Shown here: positions 1-5,909 of the stretch, one piece after another | Position numbering within the stretch: position 1 is the stretch's first letter | How the letters are laid out: each line of letters starts with the position of its first letter | Assembly: GCA_964513155.1 (NCBI GenBank) | Contig: CAZEMA010000124.1 | Location: forward strand, 1-6,555 | Reading direction: 5' to 3' | Length of the DNA: 6,555 nucleotides | Origin: DATEAV01 sp964513155 | GTDB lineage: Bacteria; Chloroflexota; Anaerolineae; Anaerolineales; E44-bin32 | Translations under genes and position numbers: made by a program | The notes under the pieces: generated by a model | Seen by the model: the letters and a program-made list of their open reading frames with translations, nothing else | Told to the model about the DNA's origin: nothing | The model's database searches: none

Positions 1-29
1 GACCTTCGTGCGCCGCACGGGGCAAGGTG

Positions 30-35
30 TAGAAT
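30..35 (+). promoter_or_regulatory. Candidate -10 element (TAGAAT) upstream of the phosphoglycerate dehydrogenase gene
   Basis: TAGAAT matches the sigma-70 type -10 consensus at five of six positions and is preceded directly by TG (28-29). No recognisable -35 hexamer sits 16-18 nt upstream. Transcription would start near 41-44, giving a leader of about 50 nt that begins with the hairpin at 44-64. Two stronger sites of the same style occur later in the window (3729-3737 and 5646-5654), which supports reading this as a promoter. The spacing of TG relative to the hexamer is one base shorter than in a true extended -10, so it is weaker evidence. Confidence 0.45.
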
Positions 36-43
36 AACCCTAC

Positions 44-64
44 GGCCCTCCATCCTGGAGGGCC
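44..64 (+). promoter_or_regulatory. Perfect 9-bp stem-loop in the 5' leader of the dehydrogenase gene
   Basis: Bases 44-52 (ggccctcca) pair without mismatch with 56-64 (tggagggcc) around a 3-nt loop (tcc). The stem has seven G-C pairs. No run of T follows on either strand, so it does not look like an intrinsic terminator of an upstream gene. If the -10 at 30-35 is used, the hairpin is at the very 5' end of the mRNA, where such structures are known to protect transcripts from 5'-dependent decay. It ends 26 nt before the start codon and so leaves the ribosome site free. The regulatory role is inference. Confidence 0.5.
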
Positions 65-90
65 GGAAACTGCAGGCGAGACGGCCGAAG

Positions 91-1020
91 ATGGTGAAGC
101 GCCCGTGGAGGGTGTTGCTCACAGATGGGCTCTCTGAGGAGGGGCTGGCGCTGCTGCGCCAGCAGGCCGAGGTCGTCGAAGCCGATGGGCTGGGATCGCT
201 GCCTGCGTTCGATGCCCTGATCGTTCGGAGCCGGACCCGAGTGGGCGCATCCGATCTGGCCGGTGCCCGGCGGCTGCGGGTGATCGGGCGGGCAGGGGTT
301 GGGGTAGACAATATCGATCTGGCAGCCGCATCCGTGGCCGGCGTGACTGTCGTCAATACCCCAGAGGCGGCGACCGTCGCCGTCGCCGAGCACGCCCTGG
401 CGCTGATGCTGGCGCTGGCCCGGGAGATCCCCCGGGCAGACGAAGCCATCCGAGGGGGCCAGTGGCCCAAGAGTGACCTGTGGGGCCGCGAGCTGTGTGG
501 GAAGACGCTGGGGATCGTTGGGTTGGGTCGTATCGGGACAGCGCTGGCCAAGCGGGCGAAGGCGCTAGGGATGCGCCTTGTGGCGTATCACCCTCGATTG
601 GGGGCGGAGCTTGTCCGCGAACGAGGCGCCGAGCCCGTGGACTTCGAGACCCTGCTTGGGATCTCGGACTACGTCAGCCTGCACCTCCCGCTGAGCGGCG
701 AGACCCGGGGGCTCATCGGCAAGGTTGAGCTGTCCAGGATGAAACGCGGCGCTCGCTTGATCTCCACAGCCCGCGGCGGGGTAGTTAACGAGCAGGCCTT
801 GCTGGAGGCGCTGGAAGCCGGTCATCTGGCGGGCGCGGCTCTCGATGTGTTCGACGAAGAGCCGCCGAGGTTGGCCGCAATCGTGAGGCATCCGGCCGTG
901 GTTTCGACGCCCCACATCGGTGCCCAGACGATCGAGGCACAGGCCAGGGCTGCTGTCGACATCGCAACGGAGATCCTGGCTGCCCTGCGCGGCGAACCGC
1001 TGCGCTGGCGGGTGGCATGA
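91..1020 (+). CDS. serA: D-3-phosphoglycerate dehydrogenase, short form without ACT domain
   Basis: This 309-residue protein belongs to the D-isomer 2-hydroxyacid dehydrogenase family. It most likely oxidises 3-phosphoglycerate to 3-phosphohydroxypyruvate with NAD+, the first step of phosphorylated serine synthesis in the cytosol. Visible signatures are the substrate-loop RSRTRV (46-51), GRAGVGVDNID (66-76), the Rossmann glycines GLGRIG (144-149), and the catalytic Arg228 (ARGG), Glu257 (DVFDEEP) and His275 (TPHIG). It stops after the substrate and nucleotide domains, so it lacks the C-terminal ASB and ACT domains through which serine inhibits longer SerA enzymes. The ATG at 91 gives the usual family N-terminus (RVLLTDGLSEEGL) and has a modest purine-rich site (aggcgag, 74-80). 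The residue that normally contacts the NAD ribose, Asp in 'YDP', is His167 here. A related 2-hydroxyacid dehydrogenase (hydroxypyruvate or glyoxylate reductase) is the main alternative; the family is certain, the exact substrate is not. Confidence 0.88.
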   Translation: MVKRPWRVLLTDGLSEEGLALLRQQAEVVEADGLGSLPAFDALIVRSRTRVGASDLAGARRLRVIGRAGVGVDNIDLAAASVAGVTVVNTPEAATVAVAEHALALMLALAREIPRADEAIRGGQWPKSDLWGRELCGKTLGIVGLGRIGTALAKRAKALGMRLVAYHPRLGAELVRERGAEPVDFETLLGISDYVSLHLPLSGETRGLIGKVELSRMKRGARLISTARGGVVNEQALLEALEAGHLAGAALDVFDEEPPRLAAIVRHPAVVSTPHIGAQTIEAQARAAVDIATEILAALRGEPLRWRVA

Positions 1021-1026
1021 GGCCTC

Positions 1027-1032
1027 AAGGAG
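1027..1032 (+). promoter_or_regulatory. Shine-Dalgarno site (AAGGAG) fixing the carboxypeptidase start
   Basis: AAGGAG lies 5 nt before the ATG at 1038. It favours that start over the ATG at 1017, which overlaps the dehydrogenase stop codon (ATGA) and has no comparable site in front of it. Confidence 0.8.
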
Positions 1033-1037
1033 CATCC

Positions 1038-2540
1038 ATGGAAGAGACATTGAACAGCCTGAAGGAGATCCTGGGCCAGGTCGCGGATCTTAAGGCGTCA
1101 GCCGCAGTGTTGGATTGGGACCAGCAGACGTATATGCCTCCCGGTGGGGCCGATGGCCGGTCAATGGCCCTCTCCACGCTGAGCCGGCTGGCGCACGAGA
1201 GCTTCGTCAACGATCGTGTGGGTGAGCTCCTGTCTGCGCTCGAACCCGCGCTGCCCAGCCTGGACCCGGACAGCGACGAGGCCAGGCTGGTGCGGGTCAC
1301 CAGGAAGCAATATGACAAGGCGCGCAAGGTTCCTGCCCAGTTTGTGGCCGAGTTCAGCCGGGTGACCTCGCTCAGCTTGCACGCCTGGCAGGAAGCCCGT
1401 GCCCAATCGAACTTCGCCCTCTTCAAGCCACATCTGGAACGGGTTGTGGAGATGCGGCGGGAGTACGCCGGCTTCTTCGCTCCCTACGATTCCATCTACG
1501 ATCCTCTGCTTGACGATCACGAGCCGGGCATGAAGACGGCGGAGTTACGGGCGATCTTTGAGGCCCTGCGTCCCCAGCAGGTGAAACTGATCCAGGCGAT
1601 CGCCGAGAAGCCGCCCGTGGATGACGGCCTGCTGCGTCTCACCTATGACGAGTCCAAGCAGTGGGATTTCGGCCTGGAGGTCGCCAAAAGCTTCGGCTAC
1701 GACCTCAATCGCGGCCGGGAGGACCGGTCTGCGCATCCATTCACCACGGGATTCAACACTGGCGATGTCCGCATTACGACCCGCCTGGATCGGAACTACC
1801 TCCCCCAGGGCATGTTCGGAACCTTCCACGAGACAGGGCACGCGCTCTACAACCAGGGCCTACCTCTGAGGTTGGAGCGGACTCCGATTGCCGAGAGTCT
1901 ATCCTACGCCTTCCACGAATCTCAGTCACGGACATGGGAGAACCTGGTTGGGCGAAGCCGACCGTTCTGGAAGCACTTCTATCCCCGCCTGCAGGCCTAC
2001 TTCCCCGAGCAATTGAGGTCGGTGGATCTGGAAACGTTCTACCGGGCAGTCAATAGGGTTGTGCCCTCGTTCATCCGGACCGAGTCCGACGAGGCCACCT
2101 ACAACCTGCACATCATGCTGCGTTTTGAGTTGGAGCTGGCGTTTCTGGAGAGGAGGCTGGCGGTGGCTGACTTGCCTGAGGCCTGGGCCAGCCGCATGCG
2201 CGAATACCTGGGCATCACCCCGCCTGACGACAAGGAGGGCGTCCTCCAGGACATCCACTGGTCGATGGGTGCGGTGGGCTATTTCCCGACGTATGCCTTG
2301 GGGAACCTGGTTGCAGCTCAGCTCTGGGAGAAGGCTCAGTCGGACATCCCCGACCTATCGAAGCAGATTGAGCGGGGCGAGTTCGGCGGCTTGCTCGCCT
2401 GGCAGCGCCAGCAAGTCCATCAGCACGGCGGCAAATACGAGCCGATGGAGCTGATTGTGAAGGCGACAGGAGCGCCGCTCACGCCTGAGCCCTACCTCCG
2501 CTACCTGCGGGCCAAGTATGGGGAGATCTACGGGCTGTGA
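1038..2540 (+). CDS. M32 family metallocarboxypeptidase (carboxypeptidase Taq type)
   Basis: This is a zinc carboxypeptidase that removes single amino acids from peptide C-termini with broad specificity, as known for Thermus carboxypeptidase Taq and its relatives. It is cytosolic: no signal peptide is seen. From the ATG at 1038 it has 500 residues, the normal length for family M32. The zinc site is intact: HETGH (264-268) provides His264, catalytic Glu265 and His268, and HESQS (293-297) carries the third ligand Glu294. Other family blocks are present: HPFT with GDVRITTR (233-249), IRTESDEATYNLH (346-358) and GYFPTYALGN (414-423). The gene starts 17 nt after the dehydrogenase stop with a good ribosome site and no promoter between, so the two are probably co-transcribed. 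A role in recycling cytosolic peptides is inferred from the family. Nothing is missing or truncated. Confidence 0.95.
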   Translation: MEETLNSLKEILGQVADLKASAAVLDWDQQTYMPPGGADGRSMALSTLSRLAHESFVNDRVGELLSALEPALPSLDPDSDEARLVRVTRKQYDKARKVPAQFVAEFSRVTSLSLHAWQEARAQSNFALFKPHLERVVEMRREYAGFFAPYDSIYDPLLDDHEPGMKTAELRAIFEALRPQQVKLIQAIAEKPPVDDGLLRLTYDESKQWDFGLEVAKSFGYDLNRGREDRSAHPFTTGFNTGDVRITTRLDRNYLPQGMFGTFHETGHALYNQGLPLRLERTPIAESLSYAFHESQSRTWENLVGRSRPFWKHFYPRLQAYFPEQLRSVDLETFYRAVNRVVPSFIRTESDEATYNLHIMLRFELELAFLERRLAVADLPEAWASRMREYLGITPPDDKEGVLQDIHWSMGAVGYFPTYALGNLVAAQLWEKAQSDIPDLSKQIERGEFGGLLAWQRQQVHQHGGKYEPMELIVKATGAPLTPEPYLRYLRAKYGEIYGL

Positions 2541-2670
2541 GGCCCGGCTGCGGGGCTCAACCTCTGCTCTCAGGGATGATGCTGTGGATCGATGCGCTTT
2601 GCCAGCATTTCTTTCCGGGTGGCGGGGCGTTCTTGCGAGAGGCGTAGCCGCGGCCGTCGCGCGGAGAAGC
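2541..2670. other. Non-coding gap between carboxypeptidase and lipoprotein genes
   Basis: This 130-nt stretch contains no clear -10 or -35 pair. Just after the carboxypeptidase stop, 2539-2545 (gag-g-ccc) could pair with 2553-2558 (gggctc) in a six-pair stem with one bulged base; it has no T-run and is weak as a terminator. The lipoprotein reading frame is open across the gap but its translation here does not resemble a secreted-protein N-terminus. The lipoprotein gene may be read through from the upstream operon. Confidence 0.4.
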
Positions 2671-3627
2671 ATGTCGGTGTGCAGAGGTGCCCGGCGTGCC
2701 AGCGCAGCATGCCTGGTCGCCACGCTCCTTCTCGTGGCCTGCTCCGGGCGGGGCACGGCCCCGCCTCTCGCCTCCAGTGAAAGCAGTTCCAGGGAGTCGG
2801 CCGCGCCGCTCCTATCGGCTTCGCCCACGGTGGTCACGGCCCGCGCGCCAACCCCCTCAGAGACACCCCACATCCTTCCCCTGACAGAAGCCACCCAGGC
2901 GCTCGTGCTGGAGCCTCCGGAACTCGTGCCGACCTCTTCACCGACCCCTCCGAGGGTCGGCCTGCCCCCAGAGCGTTTGTCCATAGTCGAGCCCGGGCCG
3001 AACTCACAGGTGACCAGCCCGTTTCGGGTCCAGGGCAGAGGCGGGCCCAGTTGGGGAAGCCTGGTCTACCTGCGCTTGCTGGGCGAGGACGGAAGCGTCC
3101 TGGCAGAGCGGGCGACCTACCTGGTGGGGTCAGCCGGACGCCGCGGCTGGTTCGCCATTCAGATCCCGTTTGCCGTCGAGGCCGCGGGGGAGAACGGCCG
3201 GCTCGAAGTCAGCACGCTCGACCCCTGGAACGGAGAACTGGACCACCTGACGACGGTGAACATCGTCCTGCTCTCGGTTGGGACGCCGCTGGTTCATCCA
3301 GCCCTCGAGGGGCCAGAGCAACTGGCAATTCTGGAGCCGGAAGAGAATGACCACGTGGCCGGAGGTGTCGTTCACGTGCGGGGCGCCGGTTGGGTGAAGT
3401 CCGACTTCACGCTGTCGGTCGCGGTCCGCGACTACTACGGCAACACCATCGGCTTGGCGACGGTCGAATTGGCGGCGCCGGGCGTCGATCTGCTGGGAAC
3501 ATTCGAGGTCGACATCACCTACTCGATAACGGCGCCTCAGTATGGCAGCATCGTCGTCTATGAGGGCAGCCCAGACGGTGTAGGGATGATTCACTTCACC
3601 AGTCAGGACGTCTACCTGCAACCCTAG
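2671..3627 (+). CDS. Lipoprotein with two Gmad2-like immunoglobulin-fold domains
   Basis: This is a predicted surface lipoprotein of 318 residues. The ATG at 2671 gives a typical lipoprotein signal: basic residues (R5, R8, R9), a hydrophobic stretch (12-23) and the lipobox LVAC with acylated Cys24. A GGAG site at 2663-2666 supports this start, with a slightly short spacing of 4 nt. Residues 25-101 are rich in Ser, Thr and Pro and look like a flexible tether. Two related beta-rich modules follow at about 103-201 (starts LSIVEPGPNSQV, contains LRLLGEDGSVLAE) and 218-316 (starts LAILEPEENDHV). Both resemble Gmad2, the Ig-like domain first described in spore-germination and sporulation proteins but also found in non-sporulating bacteria. 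No catalytic residues are apparent, so a binding or structural role outside the membrane is likely. The next gene also encodes an envelope protein. Domain naming is by eye; lipoprotein status is well supported. Confidence 0.8.
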   Translation: MSVCRGARRASAACLVATLLLVACSGRGTAPPLASSESSSRESAAPLLSASPTVVTARAPTPSETPHILPLTEATQALVLEPPELVPTSSPTPPRVGLPPERLSIVEPGPNSQVTSPFRVQGRGGPSWGSLVYLRLLGEDGSVLAERATYLVGSAGRRGWFAIQIPFAVEAAGENGRLEVSTLDPWNGELDHLTTVNIVLLSVGTPLVHPALEGPEQLAILEPEENDHVAGGVVHVRGAGWVKSDFTLSVAVRDYYGNTIGLATVELAAPGVDLLGTFEVDITYSITAPQYGSIVVYEGSPDGVGMIHFTSQDVYLQP

Positions 3628-3632
3628 CCGAC

Positions 3633-3662
3633 CCGGGTTGCCTGCCCGGATCCTTCCAGGAT
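3633..3662 (+). terminator. Two small adjacent hairpins after the lipoprotein gene
   Basis: Bases 3633-3637 (ccggg) pair with 3645-3649 (cccgg) around a 7-nt loop. Directly next to this, 3650-3654 (atcct) pair with 3658-3662 (aggat) around tcc. They begin 5 nt after the stop codon. Neither is followed by a T-run, so termination is only a possibility suggested by their place between a stop codon and a new promoter. Confidence 0.25.
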
Positions 3663-3728
3663 GTCGAATCGGAGAAGGGCTTAGGCCGCCGCACGGTGGG
3701 GAACCTTCAGGGGCGGGGAATCGTCAGA

Positions 3729-3737
3729 TGATATAAT
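3729..3737 (+). promoter_or_regulatory. Extended -10 promoter for the VanW-domain gene
   Basis: TGaTATAAT is a perfect extended -10 element: TG, one base, then the full consensus hexamer at 3732-3737. No clear -35 is visible, which extended -10 promoters can do without. Transcription should begin near 3744-3746, leaving a leader of only about 15 nt before the ATG at 3759. The only ribosome-site-like sequence in that leader is ggcgag (3751-3756), which is weak. Confidence 0.7.
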
Positions 3738-3758
3738 CCCACCCCCGAATGGCGAGCC

Positions 3759-5621
3759 ATGAACAACGCCCACGCATTGCCTCTTCCTAGTCGTGACCCC
3801 TACCCGTGGATCGGAAGGATTCTCCTGGGACTGGTTGGGGCCGGGCTGGCCGTGCTGGCGGCAACCGTCGCCTGTGCGCTTGGGGCCCGCCTGGTGTATG
3901 CTGGCCGAGCGCTGCCCGGGGTCACCGCCGCCGGCGTGAACGTGCGAGGGATGAACCGGGCGGAGATCGAGGCCGCGCTCGATCAGGTGCTTGCCTACCC
4001 TATTCAGGGCATCATCGTCCTTCAAGACGGGGCGAGGCAGTGGGTTGCCCAACCGCGAGAGCTGGGCGTCACGGTGGACGTCCGGGCCATGGCGCAGCGG
4101 GCCCTGGCCGTGGGTCGGGAGGGCTCCTTGCCGGCGCGGCTGAGGGCGCAGCTGGAAGCCTGGCTGCGAGGCAGGCCCATCGGGCCCATCCTTGTCTTTG
4201 ACCAGAACGCGGGCGCGGCCTACCTGCGCCGGCTGGCGCAGCAGATCGACCAGCCACCGCTGGAGGCCAGCCTGGCCGTTGAGGGGCTGGAGGTCGTCAT
4301 GCGGGCCGGCCAGATCGGGCGCCACCTTGATCTCGCCGCGACGCTCGAGGCGCTGACGCCCGCTATCTCTCGGATGTACGACGCCGACGTGCCGCTCGTC
4401 ATCAATGAGACTCCGCCGCGCGTGCTCGATGCTTCAGAGGAAGCGGCCCTCGTCCGATCCATCCTCAGCCAGCCGCTGACGCTGACCGTTGGGGACACGG
4501 CGGTCTCTGGATCTGCCCCCGATGGGCCCTGGACGCTGGAGCCGGCGGAGCTGGCACCGATGCTCCGGTTCGACGAGGTGACGGGAGAGGACAGATCGCG
4601 CTACGAGGTGAACGTCGATCCCGGGCAGATTACCGCCTTTCTCGAGCCGCTGGCACCGGATCTCGAGCGCCAGCCGGAGAATGCGCGGTTCATCTTCAAC
4701 GATGAGACGCGCCAGCTCGACCTCTTGCGGGAGGCCATCATTGGCCGCAGCCTGGACCTCCCAGCCAGCATCCAGGCGATCGCCGAGGGACTCAATGCCG
4801 GCCGGCACGAGATTCCCCTGGCATTCCAGTTGGCGGAGCCCGAGGTGGGCAGCGAGGCCGCGGCCGAGTCGCTGGGAATCACGGAAAACGTTGTGACCGT
4901 CTCGACTTACTTCGCCGGGTCGAGCGCGGCTCGTATCCACAACATCGCCACGGCCGCGGCCGCGTTCCATGGGCTCCTGATCGCCCCGGGCGAGACGCTC
5001 TCCATGGCGGACGTCCTGGGCGACATCAGCCTGGAGACCGGCTACGCCGAAGCCCTGATCATCCTCGGCGACCGCACGATCAACGGCGTGGGCGGAGGGG
5101 TCTGCCAGGTGAGCACGACCCTCTTCAGGGCAGCGTTCTTCGGTGGCTACCTGATCGACGAGCGTCACCCGCACGCCTATCTGGTGTCCTACTATCAGCA
5201 AGGCCCTCACTCGCCCGGCCCAGGCTTGGACGCGACCGTTTTCGCCCCTCTGGTGGACTTCCGTTTCACCAACGACTCGCCCTACTGGCTGTTGATGGAG
5301 ACTTACATCTACGGCACCCAGATCGTGTGGAAGTTCTACTCCACCTCCGACGGGCGGCAAGTGGACTGGACCACGACCGGTCCGCAGGACGTGGTCGAGG
5401 CGCCTGAGCCGCTCTACCGGGAGAACCCCGAGTTGCATCAGGGGGTGATCAAACAGGTCGACTACCGGGCCGACGGGATGAACGTGACGGTGACTCGGAC
5501 GGTCACTCGGGACGGCCAGATCATCCATGACGACGTCTTCCGCACCCACTACCTTCCCTGGCGGGCGATCTACGAGTATGGCCCGGGCACCGAGCTCCCC
5601 GAGGACGCTCTCACCGAGTAA
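3759..5621 (+). CDS. Membrane-anchored VanW-domain protein with tandem peptidoglycan-binding domains, candidate L,D-transpeptidase
   Basis: The protein has 620 residues. One hydrophobic segment (about 18-42) anchors it, with the rest outside the membrane. Two modules resembling PG_binding_4 (PF12229) lie at about 144-222 and 284-362; this domain also accompanies YkuD L,D-transpeptidases. The VanW domain (PF04294) covers about 380-535, with GGGVCQVSTTLF (445-456), ERHPH (468-472) and GLDATVF (489-495). A G5-like tail (about 547-610) ends in YGPGTE. VanW was long of unknown role; in Clostridioides difficile, VanW-domain proteins have been shown to make 3-3 peptidoglycan cross-links. Cys449 is the likely nucleophile, and His472 and Asp490 are conserved neighbours that could assist it; this assignment is inference. 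Between ERHPH and DATV the loop is longer than in most Firmicutes members and is rich in Gly and Pro. The gene has its own promoter and appears monocistronic. Family assignment is firm; activity is not proven. Confidence 0.9.
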   Translation: MNNAHALPLPSRDPYPWIGRILLGLVGAGLAVLAATVACALGARLVYAGRALPGVTAAGVNVRGMNRAEIEAALDQVLAYPIQGIIVLQDGARQWVAQPRELGVTVDVRAMAQRALAVGREGSLPARLRAQLEAWLRGRPIGPILVFDQNAGAAYLRRLAQQIDQPPLEASLAVEGLEVVMRAGQIGRHLDLAATLEALTPAISRMYDADVPLVINETPPRVLDASEEAALVRSILSQPLTLTVGDTAVSGSAPDGPWTLEPAELAPMLRFDEVTGEDRSRYEVNVDPGQITAFLEPLAPDLERQPENARFIFNDETRQLDLLREAIIGRSLDLPASIQAIAEGLNAGRHEIPLAFQLAEPEVGSEAAAESLGITENVVTVSTYFAGSSAARIHNIATAAAAFHGLLIAPGETLSMADVLGDISLETGYAEALIILGDRTINGVGGGVCQVSTTLFRAAFFGGYLIDERHPHAYLVSYYQQGPHSPGPGLDATVFAPLVDFRFTNDSPYWLLMETYIYGTQIVWKFYSTSDGRQVDWTTTGPQDVVEAPEPLYRENPELHQGVIKQVDYRADGMNVTVTRTVTRDGQIIHDDVFRTHYLPWRAIYEYGPGTELPEDALTE

Positions 5622-5623
5622 GG

Positions 5624-5646
5624 ACAGGCCCCGGCGCGGGCCCTGT
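5624..5646 (+). terminator. GC-rich hairpin after the VanW gene, abutting the next promoter
   Basis: Bases 5624-5628 (acagg) pair with 5642-5646 (cctgt), and after a single bulged C (5641) bases 5629-5631 (ccc) pair with 5638-5640 (ggg), closing a 6-nt loop. It begins 3 nt after the TAA stop. No T-run follows, so it is not a standard intrinsic terminator, but its position suggests it ends or trims the VanW transcript. Its last base (5646) is also the first base of the next extended -10 element. Confidence 0.45.
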
Positions 5647-5654
5647 GATAGAAT
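5646..5654 (+). promoter_or_regulatory. Extended -10 promoter for the Trm112-like/HEAT pair
   Basis: TGaTAGAAT has the TG motif at the right distance from a hexamer that differs from consensus at one base. It shares ten of eleven bases with the promoter at 3729-3739 (TGATAtAATCC versus TGATAgAATCC). Transcription should start near 5661, six or so bases before the AGGAG ribosome site. No -35 is evident. Confidence 0.65.
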
Positions 5655-5666
5655 CCGGACGGAACC

Positions 5667-5671
5667 AGGAG
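5667..5671 (+). promoter_or_regulatory. Shine-Dalgarno site (AGGAG) fixing the Trm112-like start
   Basis: AGGAG sits 6 nt before the ATG at 5678. The longer reading frame from GTG 5645 would start inside the promoter and upstream of the expected transcript start, so it cannot be the true gene start if that promoter is used. Confidence 0.85.
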
Positions 5672-5677
5672 CTGACC

Positions 5678-5902
5678 ATGATCAGTGATGACCTGCTCGA
5701 GATCCTGCGTTGTCCGGCTTGTGTGCGTGAGAAACCCGGCCTGCTGAAGCTGGTCAAGGATACCTGGCTGGTCTGCCAGGAGCCGGGCTGCGGCCGCAAG
5801 TACCCCATTGTGGACGACATCCCCGTGATGCTGATCGAGACCGGCGACAAGTGGGTCGCGGTCGCCGAGGGCGACCTGCCCGTCCCGCCTCCCGAAGACT
5901 GA
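5678..5902 (+). CDS. Trm112-like small zinc-ribbon protein
   Basis: This 74-residue protein matches the Trm112p-like family (PF03966; UPF0434/YcaR-type in bacteria). Four cysteines in two pairs, Cys12-x2-Cys15 and Cys33-x4-Cys38, should bind one zinc ion. The opening LLEILRCPAC and the later YPIVDDIPVML (42-52) are the standard family blocks. In eukaryotes and archaea Trm112 binds and activates several methyltransferases that modify tRNA, rRNA and release factors. In bacteria the small stand-alone forms have no settled role, and no methyltransferase gene is seen in this window. The last residues (64-74) are acidic and proline-rich. It is the first gene of a two-gene unit with the HEAT-repeat protein. 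The family call is secure; the function remains open. Confidence 0.9.
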   Translation: MISDDLLEILRCPACVREKPGLLKLVKDTWLVCQEPGCGRKYPIVDDIPVMLIETGDKWVAVAEGDLPVPPPED

Positions 5903-5909
5903 TCAGCCG

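Noticed and set aside
2..37. Eleven sense codons ending in TAA at 35-37, possible end of an upstream gene
   Set aside because: Too short to recognise any protein, and the stop overlaps the candidate -10 element; it cannot be supported from this window.
1017..1037. Earlier ATG for the carboxypeptidase, overlapping the dehydrogenase stop
   Set aside because: The AAGGAG at 1027-1032 lies downstream of it and is ideally spaced for the ATG at 1038, which also gives the family's usual N-terminus.
2518..2670. Upstream extension of the lipoprotein frame to an ATG at 2518
   Set aside because: It overlaps the carboxypeptidase C-terminus and would bury the signal peptide and lipobox behind about 51 residues with no family resemblance.
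3681..4325. Minus-strand open frame of 214 codons covering the VanW promoter and N-terminus
   Set aside because: Low-complexity translation rich in Gly, Pro and Arg, overlapping a promoter and a well-supported gene; a shadow frame.
4434..5549. Long open frame of 371 codons on the minus strand inside the VanW gene
   Set aside because: It is antisense to a gene with clear conserved domains, has no recognisable motif or ribosome site, and long antisense frames are common in GC-rich DNA.
5645..5677. GTG at 5645 as start of the Trm112-like gene
   Set aside because: It falls inside the extended -10 promoter and before the expected transcript start; AGGAG plus ATG at 5678 is far better.
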